Origin: Toxonevra muliebris | Lineage: Eukaryota > Arthropoda > Insecta > Diptera > Pallopteridae | Reading direction: 5' to 3' | Assembly: GCA_963691655.1 (NCBI GenBank) | Contig: OY829326.1 | Coordinates: forward strand, 93,427,235 to 93,491,234 | Length of the DNA: 64,000 nucleotides | Shown here: positions 11,203 to 24,288 of the stretch, in pieces | Layout of the letters: each line of letters opens with the position of its first letter | Numbering within the stretch: position 1 is the stretch's first letter | Notes under the pieces: generated by a model | Told to the model about the DNA's origin: nothing | The model's input: only the letters and a program-made list of their open reading frames with translations | The model's database searches: none | Translations under genes and position numbers: made by a program

Positions 11203-11700
11203 AAATTTAATGTAGGTATACAAAGTTAAAGTAGTACAGTTTGATATATATTTAAAAAGCACTGGTAAAAAAAAAAAAATTAAAAGCAAAAAGTTTGAGA
11301 ACCACTGGGATAGAGTCAGTAAGTTAGCAATAACGGGGAATAGCAAAGTAAAATATTTATAAATAAAAAGTAGATAAATTAACAACAGTATTCTTCTCTC
11401 TTGTTTTAGAAAAGAGTGAGAAAAATACGAAATAAGAAAAAACACAATTAAAAACAACAAATTATTTTACATATATGAAAAAGAACATAAGACAAAAATT
11501 AAAAAAAATATGAACACGTTTAACTTATCTGTAAAAAAGTATTGAAACGACGAAGATTTCGTTTCACTTATCAAAAACAAGTTTTAAAGAAGTAAAATTA
11601 AAAAAAGCAAGAATTCAAATCAAAAATATAAAAAATTTGAGAGCACAGATAAACACGTCTGACTTTATTCACTTTATTCACACAAGGGCTTCATCCGGAC
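11203..11700 (-). other. Probable 5' region of the LINE
   Basis: Upstream of ORF1, AT-rich and non-coding. No clear element boundary or target duplication was found, so the true 5' end is uncertain. Confidence 0.35.
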
Positions 11701-11859
11701 ATTGAGATAAAATATCGTGATTTTTCAGCTTTTACCTGGACATTGAATTTTTATGTATATATGTACTTATACACTCAAAAAACAAAGTACATGAAACAGC
11801 TGTAAAAATAAAATTTTTTGTTTACAATATTCAGCCAACATAAAAAAATATCGAAATTG

Positions 11860-12760
11860 ACATTACGAAATGTAATTTTAACATTACTGAATTGAACGTG
11901 AAAAAGTATTAGTGATGAGAAAACAATGTAATTTTGACATTAAAAATGTAAAAGATATACATTTTTTCAATGTAATATTGATATTTAAAATGTCAAAAGG
12001 ATATAACAAAATGTAACATTAATGTAAAATTGGTATGACAACAATGTAGAGTTGATATGACAATAATGTTGAATTAACATGACAACAATATATAACTGAT
12101 ATTACAAAATGTAAATTTGATATTAATTTAACGTAAAATTGACAATTTAAAATGGTAAATTAAACACAATAAAGAAATTTTTTTTTATTATATGTAATTT
12201 CATTTTAGTTATAATAATTAATATAATATAAATACAAACAAGTTATCGTCCAAGGAGGCGCATTAAACTGGATCAGCAATCTCAAAAACATACTCAATTG
12301 TTGAGTCATCATCGAAAAAAATTGGACTTCGTTGCATTTTGTGGTGTCTCCACAACGTAGAACAAAATGGCCGCGGAGAAATTAATTGCTATTAATAAAA
12401 GAAGTTTATTATTTGCATATATATAACTCAAAAAACTTTTATTTTATTTTTTCACACTTTTATTTTGTTGTGCGCCACCGCAACCAGAAGCACTCGAAAC
12501 ACTATTTCACAATCAAAAAGTGTTGCCAGTTTAAATTTTTTATGTTATACTAATGCAAAAAGTATTGCCAGTCTTAATTTTTAATGCCATACTAGCCTGT
12601 TTACATTTTCAATGTTAAATTTGTACAGGATAATATCAATTTTATTTGAAAAATGTATTAAGTAATGAGAACATTTTTAATGTAATTTTAACATTAGAAT
12701 TTGATATGACAATGTAAATGGGATTATTATCAATATGATAGTTTTAATGTAAATTCAACA
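11860..12760. repeat. AATGTAA/TGACATTA-type minisatellite and direct repeat
   Basis: From 11,860 to 12,150 there are many degenerate units of about 30-35 bp built from AATGTAAAATTGATATGACA-like text. A second block at about 12,600-12,760 uses the same words in the same orientation (GAAAAAGTATTAGTGATGAGA against GAAAAATGTATTAAGTAATGAGA). About 450 bp of unrelated sequence lies between. Helentron/DINE-type elements often carry such internal minisatellites, but no hairpin or terminal signature was confirmed. Confidence 0.5.
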
Positions 12761-12779
12761 CAAAACTGAAAACCACATT

Positions 12780-14040
12780 TTTTTGACTTCAGGTCCATAT
12801 TGTGGGAGAACTAGATGTGATGGAGAAAAACTAAGTACGCAGTCGTGATCAGCTACTAAATTACTATAAAACTGTTTTTTTGCACTGTATAATCAGAGTA
12901 CCACACCATTTAAACTTTAAATTACGGAGCCGATGCATAAATATTTTCAGCGTCTGAGACTTATAGTATTTTTTTAAAATTGTTTAATGTGTTTGCTCAA
13001 ATTTATCAGTAAAAATTTTATCTCTACATATTTGAAGATTTCATCTGAACACAGCACCAAGAATCTGGACAATCATGACAAATCAAGGCCGTCTGGCAAC
13101 CCTACAAACATATAAGCACTGTTGGAAAAACTCGTTTATTTTCAAGTTGCCTACTCTTCGATGTAGACAATGTCAATAACTTTAATCCATATTCATATAT
13201 TCATTTATATCAGTGCATAATTTTTAAAGCCAAAGACATTAATGTTGTATCTTACAACAAATGTCAAAAATATTTACTTTTTGAATTTAATGCAATTTTT
13301 GCAATTAAATATTTACAATGTTACTAGCTGTGAAACCGACTTTAAAGTAAGGGCGAAATTTAAAGGGGGGGGGGGAGGGAGGGGTAAGGAAGAAGCCAAC
13401 AATCAATTCCTAAGTTCAACCATATGTAGCGTGTATTTTGATCTGAAAAATATACCAAAGGGTATCTCGCAGCAAAAAAATTGGAAAACAGTTGATTTTG
13501 TCCTTGTACCATCTAATGGTGCTAACCAAATTAAACCAACCAAACCTACCAAACTCGTAGAAAAAAGAGTTGGAGCGAAGCGAAGTGCGCGTCTTGCGTT
13601 CAATAAAGTCTTGTATCTTACAAACTACTAGGTTTGCCATTTTGTCCTGTTGTGTGTATGTAGCAAAAAATACAAGCTTTCTTTAAAAAAAAAAAAATGA
13701 AAAAAAAGTGTCTGAAGGTCTCAAAAAGTTAAATAAAGTTTTAATTTAACAATTTCTCTATATAAGCTAAAAATATTTATAATGAACTTCAAATATTATG
13801 AAAGAGGATGGAAACCCCTTTCAGAATTGAGTTTAAAAGTTTGATTTGGGTAAATAGAAAAAAAGTTATGAGCTTTTGAATCTAGTGGTAAAGGCGTTAG
13901 AGTTGGAAATTTATACCTTTATAACTAAGAAAGAGGTCGGGTCAAAAATCTAGTACTTGCAGTACTACAATCATATAGGGGAATAAGATCAGAAAGTATG
14001 AAAGCGATCCAAAAATATAACGAAAAAATTTAGGTTATTC
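12780..14040. other. Intergenic, no gene seen
   Basis: No protein similarity recognised. It includes a 20-nt G-rich run at 13,365-13,384. Confidence 0.45.
13365..13384 (+). repeat. Poly-G tract
   Basis: Eleven consecutive G, then AGGGAGGGG. It could form a G-quadruplex on the plus strand and stands out against the AT-rich surroundings. Confidence 0.7.
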
Positions 14041-14165
14041 GCATTGGTATAATTTTATATTATAATAGCGCTCCACGCACTTTCCATATAAACATTTCAC
14101 AAAAACGAAATTGACCTCAGTGAGTATTATTTTGAGGCAACCCTGAACTTTCTCGGTCCAAAACC
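14041..14165 (+). repeat. Fragment of the 20-kb repeat family
   Basis: GGTATAATTTTATATTATAA, then ACTTTCCATATAAACATTTCA and TGAGTATTATTTTGAGGCAA match the order of words at 20,024-20,160 (for example ACTTTCCATGTAAACATTTTA). Both copies run in the plus orientation. Confidence 0.6.
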
Positions 14166-15538
14166 TAACAAATTTTTATGGGACTGGTAGATTAATAGAA
14201 ACGTACTTTCTGACTCTGGAATTCTCAACATATTAAGACATGCGATTTCTTTCGACTCAAATAAAAAATGGGAAAAACTGTTTTTTTTTGAGAAAAACGG
14301 GTTCAAAGTTTTGACTATCGGTTTTTAACATATAAAATATACTTCGTCTTCTTTATGATGGCTGACTATAATTTGTAAGTTTACAGATTAGTCAGCAATG
14401 ATTAAGAGTTAATCAGGAAGTGCTGGACGAAGGCATACATATCTAAGCCTTTCTGAACGGCCGAAAGGGAAATCGCAGAGCCGCGCTACTGTTTTGTCCT
14501 GACTGACACTCGCCGCTATAATCGTCTATATCTACAAAAGCATTCTGCGTTCTCTGAAATTTTTACAAAAAACTTTCGAAATATAATACTTTCAAATAGC
14601 ACACTTTTTTAAAAATCGATTTCTCCAAACCAATAAATTGTGGGGCCTGGGGGAAGATTTTAAGACCCAAAATGTGAAATATTTCATAAGTTAATCGTTT
14701 TACATTAAATTCGACAAAAAATATTCTACAGAATTTAATTACTAAAAGAGTGAACGACTTCAAATTAACCCCAAAAACAGCTCATTCCCCGATTGCCCGC
14801 ACTAAGTAAAATTCCGTAATCGTATGAATTACCCGCAAGTTGGCATCGTTGGTAGCGGAATAACAACTGCATAACTTCGGTTTTTCACGTGACCGTTGTT
14901 GTTGAAGCTTTTGCACTCTTCCTCTTTCTATTTTCTAAACCTTTTTTTTCTGCTAATACTCTCTACATTTATCGGCACAAACATGACGTAGCACACTTAT
15001 ATAACACATGAAAGGAAAATTCAGCTATATGGAATCAAGCTCTCTCACTACAGCAAATGAGATAAAACTGACGAAGAAGAAGTCGACTCTCTGCATGATT
15101 GTATGCAGCCGATCCCCATATGACTTCGTTCGCTAAACACTAACAGCTGCCGATTTACCTTCGCTAAAGAAGTTTCACTTCAAAAATATGAAGAACTCAA
15201 CAAGTCTTTGTTATACAATTCGCATTATCGATTCGCTTATCAATATCTTTTCCGACACGGTGGAACCTATAGGAATCAGAATTAAAATTATATTTTTAAT
15301 ACGTTTCCTTGCATAATTACATGCCTTTCCTTCTAAGAGATTTGAGCAGTTGATAGTTAAATGCTTTTTGTGCAGGTGTTTTTTCTAAACTGAATGGTAA
15401 AGGCTCAAGTTCGCGTTTTAAAATTGACTTTGCATTTATAAAACAACAGGTTCAGGAATAGCTGACCAAGTGCTTCTATACATTGGGGGAATCTAATTTC
15501 TTTGAACACATCAGAATATTTTATAATTTTTTCTCTAG
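14166..15538. other. Intergenic, no gene seen
   Basis: AT-rich. No coding similarity recognised on either strand. Confidence 0.45.
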
Positions 15539-15784
15539 TTAGAGGAAAGTGGTTAAAATATATCGGATGCACACTTCTCTACAAAATTGTAGAAGAAATT
15601 CACAACACTGTAGATTTGCCCACGCAAACAAATTCGCAATACTGCGATATTCCATAAACGATCCAATTGTGTACAGTGCAATGACCATTCGATTTTCCAA
15701 GCAATTCGAATTCTGGAATTTGGGCTTCTTCCTTTCTAAATGTTTCAGAGAGCCACACAATTTGTTAAAACCACTTACTGTCAT
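15539..15784 (-). pseudogene. PIF/Harbinger transposase N-terminal fragment
   Basis: An open minus-strand segment of about 80 residues containing FNKLCGSLKHLERKK, VIALYTIGSFMEYRSIANLF and FLLQFCREV. The order of IALY-G-S--EYRSIA--F and the following EFLLQFCREV is typical of the N-terminal, DNA-binding half of Harbinger (HARBI1/ALP1-like) nucleases. The DDE half does not follow on this strand. A DDE half of the same superfamily lies 3 kb away on the opposite strand (18.8-19.5 kb). Confidence 0.75.
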
Positions 15785-15879
15785 TCTAAAATTTTACTTG
15801 ACCGTTGATACTCGATTTCTCAAAACGTGTTTGAATGACTCTGTAAATAATATAATATATATATATATAACATAACAGT

Positions 15880-18835
15880 TACAAGTTCTATTACTATTTA
15901 ACAGCCCTTAGTTAAGGGACTCCAGGACCTTTTCTTTTGGGTGTTTTTGTAAAAACGCTCGCCCTTTGATCTCTTCACAAATCAATGTGGTTATTTGTTC
16001 AATTGTTCAATGATGTAACTGTTAACAATAGACACATACAGTTGAACCGCAAACATTATAAACTTAAATCGACGCAATTTTATATAATTAAATTTTATTA
16101 TAATTTTATATAAAAAAATACCACAGATGTTTTATAATAACAAAAAACATATGTTTACAATCGGGCATAAATGTACATTTACTAAATGCTACTACAAACG
16201 CTTTTCGAAAAATCTAAATGCGCATTTAGGACTAAGAATGAACACAGCATAAGAGCCTATACGTATAGATTTAGCTACTTTTATTCAAATTTAAAAGCAA
16301 AACAATTTTCGGTTTGTTATTAAGCCAACAGTAATTTTAATTTATTGGTCATGATGTTGTGTGGAATTAATAAAGTCCACTTTACAATAACTACCGAACA
16401 AATAAAAACCCACTGAATTTGCTAGTGTATTTTATGTTTTCATATGAAAAAAAATTGTGTTGCGATTCCCGTGGAGTGCCCATATGTATATGTTGTTATT
16501 TGTCTACATCTTACACTTAAGTATGTAGATAACATCGCACAACATTCCATACGAGTATCGTAAAAATTACAATGAATCGCTTTGTTTCGCTCTTCGCGGT
16601 TTCGCACAGCTGTAGTATACTTTCCGGCGCTTAAACGTGAAATTGTTATTAAATGCAATAATAAAATGATTAATTTAACGTGGTTGAAAAGCAAAGAAAA
16701 CCCAAGAAAAACTCATTATTTATCTCTTCAATGGCGCAAAAGTAGAAACTAAGAAAATGAAAATAATTTTCTGCTTGCGTTTTATGCTTATGAAAAAGTA
16801 CTTAAGTAAATTTTAAATCACTTAAATTATAAAAACCAGCTACAACTACGTCCAACAAAAACATCAACAATCTGCCACCGCCCTTAAGTTTGTATTCTAA
16901 TTTCTTATCTAATTAATGCCCATAAGAACTCTTCACTTCTTCGTTTCAAACTTTTAACTCGAAAAATAAAAACTTTTGCATAACATTTACTAATTTGTTA
17001 AAAAAGCAAAACCAACAAAAAAAAAATGTTGCGGAAAATTTAAATAAGATTGCAACAACCCAAAAAAAAGCAAAAAGAATAAAAAATCACAAAACGAAAG
17101 TTGTCAAGTAGAATAGTCATTATGTTGTTGCATTTGGCTTGTTAGCTGGAAAATTCCAAGTGAAAATTCGCAAATTGAGTGAGCGGAAAGTACGCGTGCA
17201 ACTTTTTTAATGAAATGATAAATGCCGTACGAAAATTGGCGACGCGGTGTCATTATTGAGTTGCACAACTTCAAGTGCACAAAGTGAAAATGTGTTAACG
17301 CCAGAGTTATATAATTGACATGCTGCACCATGTTGCAAAGAAAGATACTTTTCCTGCGGCTGGTGGTTGGCAGTTGCCATTGCATGCTTGCACGCAATTA
17401 CCAATCGCGATCAAGTACTTTTTTTTTAGTTGGATTCGCATTAATTTGAATTTCGATTTTATTTTCTGTTGATACTTAATTAGTTTGTTACTCATTTCGT
17501 TTTACCTAAAAATTTGTGTATTGTTATTATAATTGAAATATTAGTAATAGATAATAGTAGTTGGGATTATCCACTGATGAAATACATTTTTATTTAATGA
17601 ACACTTAAAATATTTATCACCATTATCACCATACCATTTTCACTTTTAGCACGCATACATTAACTGATTTTTGTTTATGCAAAGCCGGAAGTCGTTGAAA
17701 GCTCATTTCTTTATAAAATTTAATTTTTTATCAATTTGTGAAACAACTTTTCGAGATTAACTTAAGGGGAGATGTTCATTGCTCGAGCCGAAAGAAATGA
17801 AAACTTCGAAGTTCTGTAAACAAAAATATATTATAGAGACTTGAAATTTTTTTATTTTATAATACATGTAATTATCTTTAAATAATTTTTTTGTTCTTCA
17901 ATTTGGTTCAATAGTTTTCCTGTAGATGGCGTCCAAAAAAATCGTTATATACAATTTTTTTAATTTCTTTTTTTTTAATAAAACGAAGTTGTGTTATATT
18001 TTAAGTTTGTTTACAAATAAATAGTTCAATAGCATAAAAAAATAACAATTATGACTGCAAAATATAGATATAATCAAAGCGTGTCAGTAGGACATTCATC
18101 ATAACGTAAAATTTACGTATCGTTAGTTTTAACGTAGTATAAAATATCGTTATGGTTCCAGAGATAAATATATGACCGAAATGTAATGTTCTGAGTTTCA
18201 CTTTTGCGTTTTCGACTTCCCTAGCTCTTCGAACATGAATTCGGCGCGATCTAGCATGTTCCAAAAATAGTTTTCACTATTCTTCGTACGTTTTCATTTC
18301 GGTTAACTGTTGCCGCATGATATTGGGGAAAAACTGTGAGAAAAATGAATATGTTACAAGAATTGTTCTTTGTGGTATTCATACCAAAAAGCACTGCATT
18401 TGGAATATACGATAACGAAACTATAGAAGTAGAATGTGATTTATTTGAAGACGCACCACCCAGTATGAATATAGTAATCAATATCTTTTATCATCCATGA
18501 TTTATTGCATTATTGCATACAAATGAAATAATGCACAACAAAAGTGGCGAAAAGGGAATGCCAAACATCAACATACTGCTAAAAAATTACCACATACATT
18601 ATCATATCAGCAAAAGATGTAATGTATAGTTTAGATTTTTTGCGTTCTTTTACAGTCGCCACTGCATTGCGTATTCACAGAATAAATTCGTGTAAAATTC
18701 GTGTTAAAAATAGTCAGTTTATGGTAGAAATCGTTTTTTTTTAATACACGACTGGTTGATGAAGTTAAGGTTGATGCCTGAAATAAAGAAATGATTTTAA
18801 AAAAAATTTATTAACAAATGATTTCATTTTTCAGT
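15880..18835. other. Intergenic, mostly no gene seen
   Basis: AT-rich sequence with palindromic ATATAATTAAATTTTAT-type text at about 16,080-16,110. At 17,762-17,795 GGGGAGATGTTCATTGCTCG resembles, inverted, the words at 30,860-30,885 (GAGCAATGGACATGCCCCC), so both may be ends of one repeat family. The small minus-strand frames at 18,049-18,481 contain a basic stretch (RSRRIHVRRAREVE) but no family was recognised. Confidence 0.4.
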
Positions 18836-18837
18836 TT

Positions 18838-19470
18838 GCAGATTCGCATGAGCAATGGGGGAAAATAGGTTATGAGTTTCAACAGAAATTGCAGTTTCCT
18901 TTATGTTTGAGAGCCTAAGATGGTAAACATATTAATTTCTGTGCTTCTGATGAAGACGGAGCAAGTTTCCATAACTACAATACAACAGATAGCATTGTTT
19001 TGCTCACACTAAATGACGCAGATAGTAAATTCATTTACATTGATGTTGGTGCTAATGGCCGAGCAAGCGACGGCGGAGTATTGAAGCATTCATCATTGCA
19101 AACCATTAGTGACAAAGGTGCCCAGTACTTCCCGAAAGATAAAGTTATAGGAAATAACAGAAAACTACCATTTGTGAGCTTTGAGCAAGCTCCTTATGAA
19201 GCCCTATTCACATCACACACGTTAATAAAAAAATGTGTAACAAGCGTCTTTCTCGCGCAAGGCAAGTTCTTGAAAGGAATTTGAAATTCAACATATCGAT
19301 CAATTAGCGCAATATTACAATTATTGAGAATATTATAAACACCTAACAACTCATCCGATAACAACAATATATTACGAGATCATAATGTTAACGCTGATGG
19401 AATTCACAAAAACTTCATGGAATATTTTATTCAGGAGGGAAAACACAACTGGTTTCAGATTTAATTTAAA
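18838..19470 (+). pseudogene. PIF/Harbinger DDE transposase, broken
   Basis: Plus-strand coding similarity covers the nuclease domain. It starts SHEQWGKIGYEFQQ, then a stop codon sits two residues before DGKHINF (first catalytic Asp, usually in GxxDGKH). NYNTTDSIVLLTLNDADSKF and DVGANGRASDGGV (second Asp) follow. A frameshift in an A-run near 19,230 is needed to reach RLSRARQVLERN, which holds the expected Glu. The C-terminal text FMEYFIQEGKHNWFQ ends at about 19,465 and matches the usual Harbinger tail. It is dead: one nonsense codon and at least one frameshift. The N-terminal half may be the piece at 15.5 kb. Confidence 0.85.
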
Positions 19471-20020
19471 AAACCGCGAATAGCTCAGTCAAACAAATTA
19501 TAATTATTTACATATATACATATGTGTGCAAATAAAAAAAAATTTCAAAAATTTTAATTGACGTTTTAAATTACATTTTTGATATGATATTACAGTTTTG
19601 TCATCATGGAATGTTCATTAATTTTATTTTACACTATAAATTTACATACAATAGAATATAAAATAGAATAAATGTAAAGTGAACTGTCGGAATCCTCTTT
19701 CGAGAAATATTCTTTCAAAATAAAATACATTTTTTGAATCAAATATCTTAATTCATTATTTATAAAAATATTTTTAATAAATGAATAATAATCCAACATA
19801 TTTCTTTTAATCAAAACTAGTCGGTAAGACCCCAAAAACTGGGGCTATTTTTTTCCTTCAAGAAATCTCTTTATGAAAAAACAAATATCAAAAGAGAACC
19901 AAACTACTCGTTGGTGTTTGTTTTTTTTATTTGTGTATGCAAATTATGGGTGCCAACTCATTTTTTCTTTCTCCCCGATAGCTCTCGATAAATTCCCCGA
20001 TTTTCGACTAAATTCCCCGC
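19471..20020. other. Intergenic, no gene seen
   Basis: AT-rich, no coding similarity. Confidence 0.45.
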
Positions 20021-20023
20021 ACC

Positions 20024-20352
20024 GGTATAATTTCATATTATAACAGTGCGATACGAACTTTCCATGTAAACATTTTATACCAACGAAAAATGCCCTTTCC
20101 GTAAGCATAAAATTACTCTCGGTGAGTTTTATTTTAAAGGGGGCTTGCACTTTCTCGCCGTAACGTACCAGTAAGTTTTCACATGGCCATACCTTGAAAT
20201 TGTTAGTCATCGAAATAAAGTTTATGAACAAGCAAAAAAAAACGATACACGAACGAGGAAAAAAAAACAATCCAGCCCGCGTTTTGGTTCATATGAATAA
20301 TTTTTATTTTTAATTTCCTACCCCCCCAAAATGTTTCCTGTATCCGCCACAG
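20024..20352 (+). mobile_element. hAT-like non-autonomous repeat, copy 1
   Basis: It ends in CCTGTATCCGCCACAG, whose reverse complement CTGTGGCGGATACAGG resembles the CAGTGGCGGATCYAGG ends of Zaphod-like hAT elements. Inside, TCACATGGCCATACCTTGAA, the AATCGAAATAAAGTTTATGA-like word, and CCAGCCCGCG…TTGGTTCATAT recur in the same order at 36.65-36.8 kb and, inverted, at 28.67-28.83 kb. It lacks the distal part present in the other two copies. Confidence 0.6.
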
Positions 20353-20359
20353 CTTTCAG

Positions 20360-22440
20360 CATTACCACTCAAACTGTATCGTGTCTTAATTCGGCATATT
20401 GTAGATTTATTAACATTGAACAGATTCCCAATTCTCAGCGTAGCAATAATTGCTAATTAGCTATCAATTGATAACTGCTTCTATAGTAACACCCAAATAA
20501 TATTTAGTTACACAAAAATATTAAAATTAATAGCGATAATTTACTTACTTGACGACTTTTTTCTTTGCGTTACATTTTTTTTGCTCGCATAAAATTTTGA
20601 CTATTTTTATTTAATTGTAAACAAAAAAGCTTTCACTGGAATAAACTAATTAAACTGACGAAAATTTAATTGTCCTAGTTTAAGCGAATAAAGAAACAAA
20701 AATAGAAATGAATAGGATACTGTTATCTGCAGAGAGACGCGATCAAAAAACATGTGGCCCTGCGTTGCATTTTTAATGATCGCAACTGTACCTAAGCAAA
20801 GTTTTGGTAACTCTAATGATGGCAATACAAGTCGGAGATTTTTTGCGGACCCGAACTTTGCTGCTGAAATAACTAGGCTGGATGATAATCTTATCTTGAC
20901 ATGAGGTCCATTCCGAGAAAACAAACGAAGCCTTTCCTTGCTAGAACTCTGGAAATGAATTTGCTAGCAGAGCTAGCTAATGCAATTGGAAGTAAATTAT
21001 CTTGTTAAAAGTACTTCGAATTTTTAACACAATTTTAGTTATACACTTTTTATATACTTTGGCGCATATTCATAGTCAAAAATAAAGTGTACTTTAACTT
21101 AACTATGGTTTAATGCAAAACTACACTTAATTCTTGACTATGATTTTGCGCCTTTATTTCCACTTGTTTAGTAATAATAATATTTAATTTACTTACTGTA
21201 GGTACATATAACAAAAATTTTCCAAACTTTAAAAAAAGTGAACGGTATTTTGAATTTAAGAAGCATTTGTAATTCCTTCTCAAATGCTCCATTGTGCGCC
21301 CTTGTGAACAGCCACTAACGAAGGTACAAGGTCAGAATTTTAATTATTTCTTAAAAAGTATATGTATTGCCAGAAGCTTGTTCTATCTTGTGGAAGTTCC
21401 TCTTAAATCACAATTTGAAATGAGTCTTGTTTACAATTTAAACCACTTATACTTATGTACATACAAAGCCATACATAATCATTCAAGTGGCTAACACACC
21501 TCAGCATAAATCATTAAAACATACTCACAGATAGTACATTTCCACACATAAATACATACATATGTATGTGTGTATGTATGCATGTATATGCAAAGATAAA
21601 CGCATTAAAATTCCCCAACGAGAAGATGAAGAATCAGACATTACACTGGTGCAATAATAAACAACCGGAAAGATACTTCAGATGTCACACCATTAAACTT
21701 AAAACAAATCGATCGATTTCAAATATGAAATTCGAATCAAGAAAGGGACATATCGAAAGCTAAAACCAAAGTCAAAGCCGAAGCCAAAACCAGTTGACAC
21801 CTTCCGGCTAGTCGATTCGAATTTCAGGCAAAAGCGTGACAAGAATTTAAATGAAATGAAACGAAATGGAATGAAATGGAAGAAAATAAAGTGAAGTGCC
21901 ACGTGTGCGAGAAAGTGTGTATGTGTGTGCGTGTGCATAGTGGTGAGTGGAATTCAATAGACGAAGGTGAATACCGTAAGGTGTAATCAACATCAAAAGC
22001 AGACAGTCGTTTTTCTCCCTCCCCTTCCACCCTCTCCGTTTACCTAAAAGGTGAGCCAAAAAAAAAAAATGTTTCCCATAGCCAAACCCATAACCAATAA
22101 ATATTGTTCATTCACTCGATTTCCCTTTTATGCAAATTCAAATAGGATTCGAAAAAAAAAATGGAGAACAAAGAGAGAGAGGGAAAGATGGTGGAAAGAT
22201 GACTGAAATAGAAATATTGCACCAACTCTGAGATATTTGCATCGGCATCCGGCAGCATCATAATAGCTAATGCTCCTCTGATTTTTTACAAATCGGTGTT
22301 GCCATATTTCTTTAAATCTCGTATTCTTATGAATACAGTACTACATATGTGACAGAAAGAAAACTTTTAAGCTACATAACAAGGAAAACAGCAACTTGTT
22401 TATGGATCAGACCAGAGGTTTTTCAATTCAGTACTCGGAT
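20360..22440. other. Intergenic, no gene seen
   Basis: AT-rich. A palindromic CATACATATGTATG microsatellite lies at about 21,551-21,585 and a degenerate AAAGCCGAAGCCAAAACC tract at about 21,760-21,792. No coding similarity recognised. Confidence 0.45.
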
Positions 22441-22533
22441 GCTTCAATTCATATATAAATATAACTCACATAACATGAATGGATCCAAAAAGCTCGGTGT
22501 ACGCCCTCCGTAGGCTGTTATGGCTCGGAGAAG
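22441..22533 (+). mobile_element. SINE 3' fragment
   Basis: ATATAAATATAACTCACATA, then ACATGAATGGATCCAAAAAG and GCTCGG match the 3' part of the full SINE at 33,637-33,958 (ATAAATATAACTCTCACAAC, ATGAATGGATGCGAAAAGCT). No tRNA-like head is present. Confidence 0.65.
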
Positions 22534-24285
22534 ATGAAAAATGTACAACTCTCAAACAAAAGAATACAGTTGTAACAGTTTTAAATGCTTGGCGAATTCC
22601 AGTTTAAAAACAAAAAAAGAAAAAAAATGGATTTATCTATTTTTGCTTGTTCTGCCCTTGTTAGTCTTTAGCAAGCTTAAACTAAAAATGACATTTTTAT
22701 CGAATATTCAAATGCAATTCCCTACGTGAGAATTAAAATAATAATCTCAAATGTTGCCTTGAGTTATGCAGAAATGATATTTTCTATACATTGGTAACAT
22801 GAAAAGAAAACGTAAACTCAAACGTTCATGTAATGCGCAAGTATATTATTCAACAAGAATATGATTTAATATTGTCGTTATTGATGCAAAAAGTTATGCG
22901 AGGTGGCAACAACAACAACAACAACAACAACACTAACACCAATAACAACGTTACAAATGCAACTAGTCTTGTTTATTTGAAGTTTTTGCAATTGAATTTC
23001 CTGTATTGAATTCACATCCTGATACAAATTCATATTCGAGCCAATAATTTCTACAGTGCAACTATGAAAAGGTGTGTATGGAAAAAAGGACAACAGTAAC
23101 CAAAAATTGTTAACAATTCTGTGCCACCCACATAAATACATGCAAACACTCACGAATACATGAACAAACTCACAGAAAACTACAACCAACATGGCTTTAA
23201 GATAGATATAGACATTTTGAAAATGCTTCGATATTCTCAGGACACTCAATACAGGATGTGCATATTGCATACGTACAAATATAATGAGTGTGAGTTTTTC
23301 CCCTTTACTTTTCAACTTTTAGGTTTTTCTCATTGAACAGTTGTAATGCATAGTGCAATGGTATCTAACATTCTATCGCTATGTTACCTCCATTCACCAC
23401 CCTCCTACCTCTCTATCTCTGGCTCACAAAATAAAATTTTCAATTTTGCATCAACGCTCGTTGGTTGCCGTTACTTGCTCTTCTACCAGCCTCTCTATTA
23501 TCTTTAAGTGCCTCACTTTGGCTCATATACACACACACACCCATAAAGTTTCATCTTGACCTCTGCCTCTAACAATATTCTCCCTCTCTATCTTCCACTT
23601 CGGGTGTTCTTACCAGCATCCTCAATATTCGTTCCTCTATTGTTTATGTTGGCTTCGCACTAATTTCGCATTTCAATTTTTTGCTGCTTTTCTTTCTCCT
23701 CCCTGAACTAACTACCAACTGCTCTTTCAATTGCATGTTATCTCCTCTTCCCCTTGCTGTCGCCGTTCAAGCCCTTTTTCATCTACTTCGTAGTAGCAAA
23801 TAATGAAAGCACGTTGCTTCCATTTAATTCATAATTTTAACATTTTTGTTTTTAATAAAAATAAATAATTTTCAAAAATTTGCAATTCAATTGGTGTGCA
23901 GCATTTTTAATAAGCTTGTTACTGCTACTCTCTGTAGAGTCATGTTTTTTGGCTTTTTCTATTGTTTCGAATACTAGAATGGGAGAGGCAAATGGAGTAA
24001 GGGAAATATCATGCTTACAACTATTTTGAGGTGCCTCCAAATTTTAATGAATTTTCTCTGCCACAATTTTTTAATTAGCATAAATTTGTATCTATTTTTG
24101 TTAATTTTTAAGTATTATAATTGCAAAATTTATGTGCTAACAATTAGTTGCAGAATTTTTTGGAATGAGGAATTTAAACCATGGTGTTTAATTTAGAGCA
24201 CTCCAAAAAAATTTACATTAGAGATTTACCGTGAGTTTCAAAAGACTTAATTCGCTTCTCAAATAGTAATAACCAGAAAAAGATG
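22534..24285. other. Intergenic, no gene seen
   Basis: It contains an (AAC)n microsatellite at 22,910-22,931 and a pyrimidine-rich plus strand at about 23,390-23,770. The open frame read through the AAC repeat on the minus strand is a repeat artefact. Confidence 0.45.
22910..22931. repeat. (AAC)n microsatellite
   Basis: Seven uninterrupted AAC units within a longer CAA-rich tract. Confidence 0.8.
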
Positions 24286-24288
24286 CCC

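Noticed and set aside
22878..23315. 145-residue minus-strand open frame
   Set aside because: Its C-terminal Val run is the AAC microsatellite in translation, and the rest has no protein-like conservation pattern.
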